Assembly: GCA_019828595.1 (NCBI GenBank)
Contig: JAHQRK010000004.1
Span: 1,860,001 to 1,924,000 of the forward strand
DNA: 64,000 nt
Origin: Aphanomyces cochlioides
Taxonomy: Eukaryota > Oomycota > Saprolegniomycetes > Saprolegniales > Verrucalvaceae
Reading direction: 5' to 3'
Below, piece after piece: positions 41,366-51,000 of the stretch (position 1 is its first letter; every line of letters begins with the position of its first letter). The translations under genes were made by a program, and so were the position numbers. The notes under the pieces are model-generated. The model searched no databases and was not told where the DNA came from. It saw nothing but the letters and a program-made list of their open reading frames with translations.

Positions 41366-43174
41366 TTACAAACTACCGCTCGTATGGTAGCTCTTGTTGG
41401 CGCTCTTGGACGCTGCATTGAGGAGATACGTCATGCGATCATCTTCCGAGAGACGATGATGCGGTCGCACTTGCTGCGGCGTTGTAAAATTCGATAAGAT
41501 GGGATTGCTCAAGAGCGATGGCGTCGACATGGATCGCGTCATGCGTCGAATGACATCATCTTCGACTTCTTCGTCGTCCATTTCGCCTTCCGACATCTTG
41601 ACAGCCAGGATGCCCATTTCATCCCAGTCAATGCGGTACAAGAAGGCTGCCATCATGACAAACTTGGAGAATTCGCCCAGGACACTAGCACACAGTTAAC
41701 GTTGGTTCATGAGGACAACGAAGTGCTTACCTGCCCCACCACAAGCCTGGTAGACCGCCTTGGAGGACGACGCCAAACAAATATGCACAGGGAAGGAGGA
41801 TTGCCCACGACCCGACACCAGTAATACACACCAAAGTCGAAGCGAGCGACATGCCTTCCACCACTGCGGCCAAGACCAAATGGAGTCCTGATAACGACAC
41901 GGCGATGCAAAAGATGGGAAGGGCTAGATGTATCGTCGCTTGCAATTCAGGATCGGGCGTGAAGGCAGCGACAATCGGGTAGCGAAGGATGTACAACACG
42001 AGCGCCGAACCGATGCTGGCGCTCGCTCCCAGGATGAAGCCGACCCACATTGTGCGCTTCGCTCGGTCAGGTTGGTACGATCCGAGAAAGTTGGCCACGC
42101 GGACTTGAGTTGGAAGGCCAAAGCCCCAGTAGACACCAAAGACGAGGTTCCACAGGTTGTAGATTATGCTGTTGGCCGAAAGGACAGTCGGGCCAAGGTA
42201 CGACGCCAGGGAGGTCGCGAACGAGTAGACCCATTCGTCCATGGCCATGTTGACTGTCATTCCCAGCGACAGCAGCAGAAAGCGCTTCACGCGCTCGCGT
42301 TCGAGACATTCCCATGTAAATCCATACCACGTCTTCTCATGGTGGCGGCGGAAAAAGCACGAATAGAGGATAAGAGCGAGAGGCTGGAAGATGGACGCGA
42401 CAAATTGCGCCAAAGGAGATCCAATGAAGCCAAGACCGGGAACAACGCCGTCAATGCCATAGATCAAGAGTTGGTTGGCAGCAATGCAGACAACGACGCT
42501 GAGAACATTGATGACTGTGGCTGGTGTGACGATTTCTTGCGCTTGAAAGTATTGCCTACGTTGTGGTGAGCGGGACCATCACATGAAAACTTACCGCAGA
42601 GCGTAGTAGACGCACTGGGGCCAAATACTGAGCGCAGAGTAACGCGCATATGTGCTGGCAAATGCAAGGACTTGAGGGTCGTCACAGAGGTAGACGAATA
42701 TGTATTCGACGTAGAAGAACGAGATGCACACTGGAATTGAGAAGAGGGTGAGGAAGAAAATACCCAACTGAAGCCAAATTCCAACAAGTTCATAGTTTTG
42801 CGCTCCGTACGCTTGACCACACAACTATTCGGAAAGAGTCATCATATTGAATGAAGAGAGAGGTGCCTTACTGTGCAGAGCGCGACGGCAAACCCATAGA
42901 TGACGACTTGAACCCCTGAGATCCAAATATTCGCGAGGGCGCTTCCTGCTAGTTCGTTGCTTCCCAGGTACCCCAAGAACGACGCACAGATTGTCGGTAG
43001 CGACGTTTGACATACTGTCACGAGCGAGACTTTCCAAGCCATCTTCCAAATCGCGCGGGCTTCGCTCGTATACACTCTTGTCGATTCTCGCCGCGGTGGG
43101 ATCTCCTTGATCGTCGGAGCAATCACGCTGTTCTCTGTTACATTTCGATACCGCAATGCGTCTTCCGAGGACAT
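41366..43174 (-). CDS. MATE family multidrug/toxin efflux transporter
   Basis: Four exons, 43174-42872, 42824-42595, 42555-41731 and 41684-41366, sum to 1677 nt and 558 residues. About twelve hydrophobic helices follow a 45-residue polar N-terminus. MATE signatures include SLVTVCQTSLPTICASFLGYLGSNELAGSAL, LCGQAYGAQNYELVGIWLQ (helix 2-3 loop) and NLVFGVYWGFGLPTQVRVANFLG in the second half. MATE proteins export organic cations by H+ or Na+ antiport at plasma or vacuolar membranes. The last exon adds a soluble tail of about 90 residues rich in acidic and Ser residues. The promoter is shared with the divergent EF-hand gene, with TTATCCGGATAA at 43317-43328. Confidence 0.93.
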
Positions 43175-43599
43175 GATCCAACACAGCTAATAAAAACACT
43201 CGTAAGGACGTTTCCTCTTGCCTATTCACGCAGCACACGTCAGAAACTTGGTGTTGGCGTCGCCATGTACTCGGCCACGAAAAAGATTCGTCCATAGCTT
43301 TCTGGTTGAGCGAATCTTATCCGGATAATTTGAGAATATGGCCGTTCCAACATGTCAATTTCCATATTATAAATTTAGAACGGCCAAAATACCAAGATTT
43401 CCGGATAACTAAGTTGAAGCGACACTTCACCTTTGACCACGATGGCTCTGAACATTAAGCTAGGCTAGCACTTGTCCTTCGACTTTTTCGCCCAGTTCTG
43501 ACGGCGAGAGAGCACCCTTGCTTGGTTTTGGTGGCTTCAAAGGGCTAAAGAAACGGCTGTAACAGTCTACGCGCTTTGCAGTTACATATTTGAAGCTAT
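43175..43599. promoter_or_regulatory. Bidirectional promoter region MATE / EF-hand gene
   Basis: 425 bp between divergent start codons. It carries the palindrome TTATCCGGATAA at 43317-43328 and a half-site TTTCCGGATAA at about 43399-43409, about 145 and 190 bp from the two ATGs. No other gene is seen. Confidence 0.5.
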
Positions 43600-44317
43600 A
43601 TGGGAGCTGGCGCATCGGTAGATGCCAACAATGGGGCTCCAGCATTGACGCCACGCGTTGCAGCGACGATCGAGGCCAAGACACATCTCTCTGCAGACGA
43701 ACTGCAGCTCTTGGGACAGCACTTTCAGCGATATCAAGTGGATGGCACGGGTGGTGTGGCTCAAATAAGCACGGACACAGCGTCGTTGCCAACGGGAAGC
43801 ATCGACCGTGTCAAATTCCAACAAGCGATGGGTCTTCCCGAGAAAGAGTCTCTCTACGCTGACCGTCTCTTCCAAGTCATCGACACAAACCACGATGGCC
43901 GCATTAGCTTTGACGAGTTTGCCCAAAGCGTCGCGCTGCTGTCGACCAAAGCCCCCATGGCCGATAAAACCAAACGTAAGTCGTCACAGTCGGCGAGATT
44001 CGATCATGTCGTTCCATTTAGTCTCGTTCCAAATCCTCGACATGGACGGTGACGGACTGCTATCGAAAGACGAAGTGACTTCCATGCTCCATACGAGCTT
44101 GGCTGAAAACAAAATTGAGCTCACCAAGGACCAGATCCATCTCATCGTCGAGAGGACGTGGACAGACATCGGCCTCGCCACCGACGACAGCTTGAGCTTT
44201 GACAAATATTCCGAGATCGTAGCAAGGAGTGAAGGCATGCTGAGTCATCTGACGATCAATCTCTCCTACTTACTCAACGCCTGTGGCGTTCAAACTACAT
44301 TGGCACAACCTACGTAG
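43600..44317 (+). CDS. EF-hand calcium-binding protein, calcineurin B-like, putatively N-myristoylated
   Basis: Two exons, 43600-43975 and 44022-44317 (intron 46 nt), give 223 residues. The N-terminus MGAGAS is a good N-myristoylation consensus (Gly2, Ser6). Two canonical EF-hand loops are seen: DTNHDGRISFDE and DMDGDGLLSKDE (the latter just after the intron). Degenerate hands precede (YQVDGTGGVAQ) and follow (IGLATDDSLSFDKY) them, so the four-hand layout resembles calcineurin B, NCS and CHP proteins. It would be a membrane-associated Ca2+ sensor; the partner is unknown. It is convergent with the J-domain protein gene. Confidence 0.9.
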
Positions 44318-44402
44318 CACCATTGTGGCCATTTCAAAATAGTAATTCAGTTTGCACATTTCTTTCAACCGGACTTGGCTCGAGATAGTGACATTTTGTC
44401 TC

Positions 44403-47393
44403 CTAAGGACGTAATTGCGCCTTGACTTGGCGGAATGCATTCGTGACTGCCATGAAAGCAGACACGCGATCGGATGTCTCGTGCTTGGACTTGTCAGGGT
44501 GGAGCTGCAGCACCAAAGTGCGGTATTGGCGCTTGATCTCGGCTAGACTGGCCGATGGGGGCACGCCTAATACACCAAACGTATTGCCATCGCGCCACAT
44601 TGCCAAGATGCGAGCCGTCGAGACGAGTTCAGAGCCCGAGACACAAGAGGTGTAGTCACCAGTGTGTTGGTGGACTGTTGGTTTGAGGAGGCGAGCTCGA
44701 CGTCGCGCAGCTTCAAACATGTACTCTTGTGCGGATCGAAGGTCTTCCTGCGTGGCTTCTGCGGCATCTTCAGCAAAACACGAACAATGCCTGCGGCAGA
44801 GGTGGCAACGATGGCATACCCACACATACTCGAACTTGCATTTGTGGCAGCCTTGTCGGCGCTCAATCTGACCGATGACGTCCATTAAAAGTTGGTGGCA
44901 CGAAGATGCTATGGCAGAGTCGGCACGTCGCTTGGCAGGCAGTGGGGCGATTTTGCGAGGCTGGGGCTTGTCAACCACGGGTTGTCGAGGAGGTGGCGTT
45001 GGTTCTGGAGCTGGCGGCTGAACTTTCGGATGGGGAGACCACCTTGTGAATCGAGCTAGATCAAGCCCTGGAGGGACAAACCATTCCTTAGCATCAGGGT
45101 CCCATTGGGCACCAAGACCCCGGACGAGGAAGTTCTGAGGGTTTGGACAGTCGAGATACATTCGCTCACTGGAGACTTGGGGTGCGCGGGGAGCCCACCG
45201 CTTGAATAAATTCAAATCAAGCCCTGGAGGAACAAACCAGCATTTCTTCCCAGCATCCCATTCAGCCCCCAAGCTCTTGGCGTGGTTTCGCTCGATGTAT
45301 GGACAGTCGAGATACATACTTGCTGTTGAGAATGAAGGGGCAGTAGATGCCTGAATAGGGCTTCTCGGCTTTGGCGTCGACGATTCTCCAGCCACTTGAG
45401 GGGACATCCATCGAGAAAACGGAGACAATTTGTAGCCTTCCGGGACGAACCATTGCTTTGCTTTCCTATCGTACTGAGCCCCGAGTTCTTCGACGACACT
45501 TTGATCAACTTCAGAGCAACTGAGGTAAGGCCGCTTGTAGTGTGCCTTGGGTGGACTTTGGTGAGCCGACGTAGTCTTGCATTTCTCATCACGCTCAATA
45601 TGAGGCGCCCTATTGTTCAGCTCGAACAGAGGGGGCGACTTGCCCGTATCTTCGTCCAAATCATCGTTGGCTTCATTCTGATCGTCGAGCGTAAGGTCAA
45701 TGACATCCTCCTCCTGCATGCTTCGAGTGGATGGCTTAGGCGAATGATTCGGAGCCTCAGTGCTGAGCTGTTGAATTGCAAGCCCGATCCACTTGGATGC
45801 AGCTTCGTGTTGACTATTTTGAAGTTGAGAGGCAAGCTCTTGAAGACGCGACTGGATCGTGTCCAAGCTGGGCGATGGAGTCGACATATCTGGCTTTTTG
45901 ACTTCGACAAACTTGTCCTTGAGAGGAGCGAAGACAACACTCGATGGATCAGCCAAGAGTTTCGTTGCGTGCAAATGCCAGGCGAGATTTCGGTCATACT
46001 TGGCCAGTTCTTGTTGAGCTGAATGAAGCTTTTCAATAGCCCACTGTGCACCTTCAGGGTTAACATCCTCGTCCAACAAAACCAAGTGACCAAGTTGAAG
46101 GCGTTCACCACAACGGTACAGATGCGAGAGGGAGGTTTGGTCCAAACGGTGTTGGACGGCATTGCTAAGCGTGAACGATTGCAAGTACTTGTGAAGCCAC
46201 ATTGAGCGGTCCGCGGTTGGGTCTGAAATTGCTTCTTCACTCGCTCGAATGAAAGGCGAGAGTGCAAGACGAAGATACATCGTAGGTTGGGGATTGGATT
46301 CCAATGCAACCCACACTCCCTTGTTTTCCTCGACAACCTTGTGCCATTTGTAGAGCATTTGGCGTCGATAGATGTCGATCATGGATCTTGCGATAGCTTT
46401 AATCCCATTCGTGACAGTGTACAAGTGAGGCTTCGCATGTTGAATCAGCAATCGCATCCACATGCACTGCTGGAGAAACTTGGCTTCATCCTCGTCCTTG
46501 ATATAATTCGACTCGTTGAGTTTAAAGTCAGACGATGCAGAATGACGATTTGCAGCCACTTCCGCAAGCACCTCAGGGCAGACCAACTGCGTGTCCTTGA
46601 TCAACTTTGTATACCGAGAGGCAGTATTCTCTGACAATTGACAAAGCGGCTTCGAAAGCGCGGCGTAAGCAGATGGGATCGATGAAGCTACAATTCGATG
46701 AAGGATCGGTGTGATGCGCTGGTTGAAAACAGCGGCAAGTTGTTCTGATGCATAGGCATGACTGCCGAGGAAGTGAGCGGCCAAGGCCAAGTAATGTGCA
46801 TTCAGAGCTCCTTGGGTCATATCCATGTGCATGTCGGGTGATTTCGATGGAGCAGTGGCATCCAACATTCGAGACAGCCATTGATCAGCGTCTCTATGGA
46901 GTTTCTCGAGATCTCGTGGGCTTAAAAGCATTCCAATCAGTTGTTCCTTGGAGTATTTCGACATTGACTTCAAATACAGAGGCCGCAAATAAAAATAGGG
47001 GTCCGCACATGCCGGTGGTGGTTGTTTGTCTGAACTGCTATGGTGGGTCGACGGGATATTCGAAAATGGAGGAGCCTTATGCCGCTCAGTATGCCGTGTC
47101 GTCTTTGTCTTGAAAGATCGTAATTCGTTCGTCTGAGATTTGGCAGCTTCGTTGGCCGCATTGATACACGCCATGTGTTTGAACTTGGCCTTGTTTTCGA
47201 TGAACTTGCTCGCAATGCTGCTTTGCATTGCCATGGTCGTATATGCAAGCCTGTAGGAGGCAGCTTCTCGGTCCAATCGGTCTTTTGCATCGATGTAAGA
47301 CCATTCTGCTTGCTCGAGGTTTCTTTTCGTTTGGCGTAGGTCGACTTCAAGGTGTTGCGGTCGCTTTAGAAAGTTTGATGGCGTCGTCGATGC
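44403..47393 (-). CDS. J-domain protein with SUMO-interaction motif and three DUF5710 repeats (5' end unresolved)
   Basis: A single long exon reads from about 47393 to the stop at 44403, over 990 residues. The first in-frame ATG is at 47234, but coiled-coil-like coding sequence continues upstream to an acceptor AG at about 47394, so a first exon probably lies at about 47440-47500. The N-terminal 500 residues are alpha-helical and unrecognised. Then comes an acidic SUMO-interaction-type motif (EEDVIDLTLDDQNE). Three DUF5710-type modules follow, each of form [YC]LxCx...xxLGAxxDxxxKxWFVPxGxxLxxFxRW, at about 45540-45410, 45320-45200 and 45160-45040. A Cys/His-rich segment (CHKCKFEYVWVCHRCHLCRRHCSCF) may bind zinc. 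The C-terminus is a J-domain with HPDK (FGVLGVPPSASLAEIKRQYR). It would recruit Hsp70 to an unknown, possibly sumoylated, nuclear partner. Confidence 0.82.
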   Translation of the reverse strand, partial: ASTTPSNFLKRPQHLEVDLRQTKRNLEQAEWSYIDAKDRLDREAASYRLAYTTMAMQSSIASKFIENKAKFKHMACINAANEAAKSQTNELRSFKTKTTRHTERHKAPPFSNIPSTHHSSSDKQPPPACADPYFYLRPLYLKSMSKYSKEQLIGMLLSPRDLEKLHRDADQWLSRMLDATAPSKSPDMHMDMTQGALNAHYLALAAHFLGSHAYASEQLAAVFNQRITPILHRIVASSIPSAYAALSKPLCQLSENTASRYTKLIKDTQLVCPEVLAEVAANRHSASSDFKLNESNYIKDEDEAKFLQQCMWMRLLIQHAKPHLYTVTNGIKAIARSMIDIYRRQMLYKWHKVVEENKGVWVALESNPQPTMYLRLALSPFIRASEEAISDPTADRSMWLHKYLQSFTLSNAVQHRLDQTSLSHLYRCGERLQLGHLVLLDEDVNPEGAQWAIEKLHSAQQELAKYDRNLAWHLHATKLLADPSSVVFAPLKDKFVEVKKPDMSTPSPSLDTIQSRLQELASQLQNSQHEAASKWIGLAIQQLSTEAPNHSPKPSTRSMQEEDVIDLTLDDQNEANDDLDEDTGKSPPLFELNNRAPHIERDEKCKTTSAHQSPPKAHYKRPYLSCSEVDQSVVEELGAQYDRKAKQWFVPEGYKLSPFSRWMSPQVAGESSTPKPRSPIQASTAPSFSTASMYLDCPYIERNHAKSLGAEWDAGKKCWFVPPGLDLNLFKRWAPRAPQVSSERMYLDCPNPQNFLVRGLGAQWDPDAKEWFVPPGLDLARFTRWSPHPKVQPPAPEPTPPPRQPVVDKPQPRKIAPLPAKRRADSAIASSCHQLLMDVIGQIERRQGCHKCKFEYVWVCHRCHLCRRHCSCFAEDAAEATQEDLRSAQEYMFEAARRRARLLKPTVHQHTGDYTSCVSGSELVSTARILAMWRDGNTFGVLGVPPSASLAEIKRQYRTLVLQLHPDKSKHETSDRVSAFMAVTNAFRQVKAQLRP

Positions 47394-48050
47394 GAGGGAG
47401 CCTACTTGAACGTGTCAATGGTCATGTGCTAAGAATTGCCTTACGCTTTCTTTTTCCAGCGCGAGAAGTACATGGCGTACGAAAGCCATTAGGCTCGGAT
47501 GCACCATGTACCTTCTCTCCCCAATTATACCTCGTAGTGGCATCGACAGGCACATTTCCTGGCCCGCCATCAGTCCCTCTTGCTTCCATCTCCAGCTAGA
47601 AAGCGCCAGACTCTCCGATTGGTCGAAAATGTCAAAGTACATATCCGGAAAATATATCGCCGGTTGCACATTGTTTAAAGGATTATCCGGATAGTGCACT
47701 CTTTCTGAGAGAAAGTTGTGAAGTCTTCCAACAAGACTTGACATTGACGTGTGCCTTCGCAGTGACAAGTGTCCTTCGCCCCTGACTCCCCAATGGCGCC
47801 CCCGATGCGAACTTTACTTTGAAGGCAGTGGAAGTCGATGTTTTGTCGATGGCGTCGAATTTTTATATTCATCATCCAAGCATTCCTGGAGGGCATCTCC
47901 GTGTTTTATTGATGCACAGGCAAGCGAGCTTGAATGCTTTCAGTATTCCACACTTTTGAGTTTCTGTGTGTCATGGTGTCGTGGTATTGTGTTAGACGCT
48001 CTACTGAAAAATTAATGTAATTATGAAAGTCTCTACAAAGGGTGCTGCTT
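47394..48050. promoter_or_regulatory. Probable first exon and promoter of J-domain gene; ferlin 3' region
   Basis: The reverse strand is open at 47415-47768 and probably contains the first coding exon of the J-domain gene (around MAFVRHVLLALEKE, about 47440-47490), but no canonical splice keeps the frame. TATCCGGATA lies at 47684-47693 and a half-site (ATATCCGGAAAATAT) at about 47641. From 47800 to 48050 only the ferlin 3' UTR is expected. Confidence 0.35.
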
Positions 48051-51000
48051 CTACTTGAGCATCACGATCAAAATGTTGATGAAAGGGCCGAGGAAATACA
48101 TGGCGACCATGACAGCCACGCAGCAAAGGCAGCACATGAACCGCCGGCAAATCTTGGGTCCAAGCAATTCGTTGAAGACGTAGAATGGATTCATGCTGAA
48201 CTTGAGACGACCAGATGGGGGTGGCAGGAACGGATTGTTGTTTGGATCACTTCGTCCAAAGCCAACAGATTGAATCTTGGCCTTCTCGATTGGAACGAGC
48301 TCCATACTGATGCAAACTGCACCCATTGGTTCTTTGACTCCTGTCGCGCGATTGAGCCGCTCCATTTTAATCCATGTCGAGTCGGTTGGGTTGTGGTCCC
48401 ATAGTCCCGTGGCTTCTTTAATAGACAAGATGGCATCGTTGTCGCGTTGCTGTGCAGAGGTCTCCTTCGCCTTTGTCTTTGGTGTCTTGTCTTGGAACAC
48501 CTGGTAGGGTGCTTTGAGCTGGCAAACCTTTTTGAAATGGGGCGACATGTCCAAGATGCCTTCCGCAATGCAGTCGTTCGACGAGAAGATATCCTTATCC
48601 CACATTTGCATCTTGAAATAGGGAAACTTGGAATTGTGCTGCTTGTGGCCAAGCGTGACGGGAAACTTCATGCGCCAATTGAAACTCGCTTTGCCTTTCT
48701 TCGCCCGCCAGTGAATATCCGTGTCTTGGTAGTCGGACCCTTCCAACTGGCAGCGCACAAACAAATCATTCATTTCAGTCAACTCGTCAAAGTTGGGCAC
48801 TTCTTTCGTCTTCCAAATCACCACCCGAAGTTCAAACGTGATGGGTGGTGGCAGTGCAATGTCGACTTGTGGATACGCAGCGGCATCTTTGGGCGTCAAA
48901 ATATCAATCCAGAGCTTCAACTGACCCATTGGAGCACGCGAAGTTGGCACCTAAACACGGTTTTCAGTCGAGAAATTTCCAATGATGATCTTACATGAAG
49001 TGTGCGCTGCTCCACTGGCTTCGGCCCCCACCGCTCACTCGTTTTGAACTCTTCTCCAAGTGCTTGCCAATTCTTGTCAAAGAAACGGTCTTCGAGATCG
49101 ACGGTAGTGGATCCGATGAGATCGTCACCGCCAATTAAGTCATAATCGTACGCATCCAAATGTAGCGTGGATGCGCCTGGAAAGTCGCACGGGATTTCAA
49201 ACGTTTTGTAGAAGTCTGGGTCGACCACATCGTCGATGTAATTCTTGCGGTCGTTGATTTTCGTCTTCCCAAGGCGAAGCACCTAGTCGACTTCAGTAAT
49301 CGAAATTTTTGAATGTGGCGCACCATGTAAGGGTCCGATTTGCCAGGTCTGCCGTCAAAGCCAGGGTCCATGGGTTGGAATCCTTCGCCATTGAGAATGT
49401 AAACTCGGACAGTATATGGCTGTGGATTGAGGAGTTTCTCCAAGTTGACCAGTGGCGGTTCGTTCTCCTTGAGCATTACTCGGATCTAGACAAGCAATTG
49501 AGAGAAATTCTTCCACGATTGAGGTACCAGGCCCTTGAATATGCCTGCGACGTGAAAGGTACCGCCGCCAGATTCAGCAGATGCTGCTTTGGACTGCTTT
49601 GACCCAATTTTCAACAGTGAGAGGAGTGATTTCTTCTTTTTCTTTTGCCCTGTCATCAGTTTGTACGTCTCAAATGGCTTGGTTTTCAACACGTTGGCTT
49701 CGAGCTCTTCCGACAAATCTTGACGATTTTTCATGTATTTCTTGCGCTTAGCTTCATATTCATCAGCTCCACCTTCGTTCAATGAATCTTCGTCCGCAGA
49801 CATCTGCGTTGTCAATTGCGTCGATCGAAGAATTCCTTCATCGGTCAGAAGCGATGGATTGTTCATGTCCACTTGGATGTTCATCAATTCAAGAGCGCCG
49901 AAGACACCAGCGCCAATATCTTTCTTGACGGGGCTTTTCGTGTCCATCAACGGTGTCGACTCGTCATTCTGGTCATCACCATCCTCGTCTTCTGCTTGAT
50001 CGGGAATGCTGTCCAAGTCGAGCGACTGAGGAGGAATGTATCCTATTGCCCACGGAAGTTTTGTCGACATCTACGATTTCTGTCAAACTTTGCAATCTTT
50101 CAAACTCACATTGATGGAACAGTTGCCAACGAGTGGCTTGTACCATCCGCCAAGTCGAGTGTCCTTGACAAACACGTTGAGCATTGGCGCAAAGAGAGAA
50201 TTCTCTGGTAATTCGACTTCACGAACGATGCGCTGGAGAAAATTTGGGTTGGCTCCTGATGGCCGTTTCGACTTTTCAGTCTTCATCTCTTGGTTGGCAT
50301 GCTCAGCACCCCCGAGATTAAAATCAATATATGGAAGTTGGATGGGTAAGAATTGATATGGACGCATGTCACGAAGCCCCAAGACGATGACTTCCAAGTA
50401 GGCAGTCCGCATTTTTGGCACAATTGAAGGTGGCGGCGGTAGCACTTGGTCTGGGAAGTCAAGCTTGACCACGACTACCGACGCCAGGATTTGGCCGTCA
50501 GTATCTCCCTCTTCTTGCTGCACGAGGCTGTACCACTGGGGCTCTGGATCAGGACGAGGATCGTTTGGCTTTCGCAGGTTCGCCGATGTAATCGGGATGA
50601 ACGAAGAACCGATGTAGTCGTCTGCGGAATTGCCAATACCGACATCCCAATCCATGACACGCAATATGACCTAAAAGAGCGTTCGTGAGTCAAGAACCTT
50701 GACAGAAGCAAACCTGGGGAGAAAAGTGAAGCATGTTTTCAGGAGGCAGCTCGACGTCGTAAGTGACCGTCTCGTACCAAAGTGGGTTGATTGTCTTCTT
50801 CTTCTCCTTGATTTTCCTCTTCTCGCCGAAAAATCGGACATCGATGTATGGATCACTGAGACCGTTGTCGTCCATCGCTGGAAGTTGTCGTCCTTGAAAG
50901 ACATTGACTCGCACTTGGTATCGATGGCCTTCTCGGAGTCGCTCAACGTCAGCAGCTAACGCGTTCCATTTCGGAGCAGTTCTTGCAGCCGTCTCGTCGA

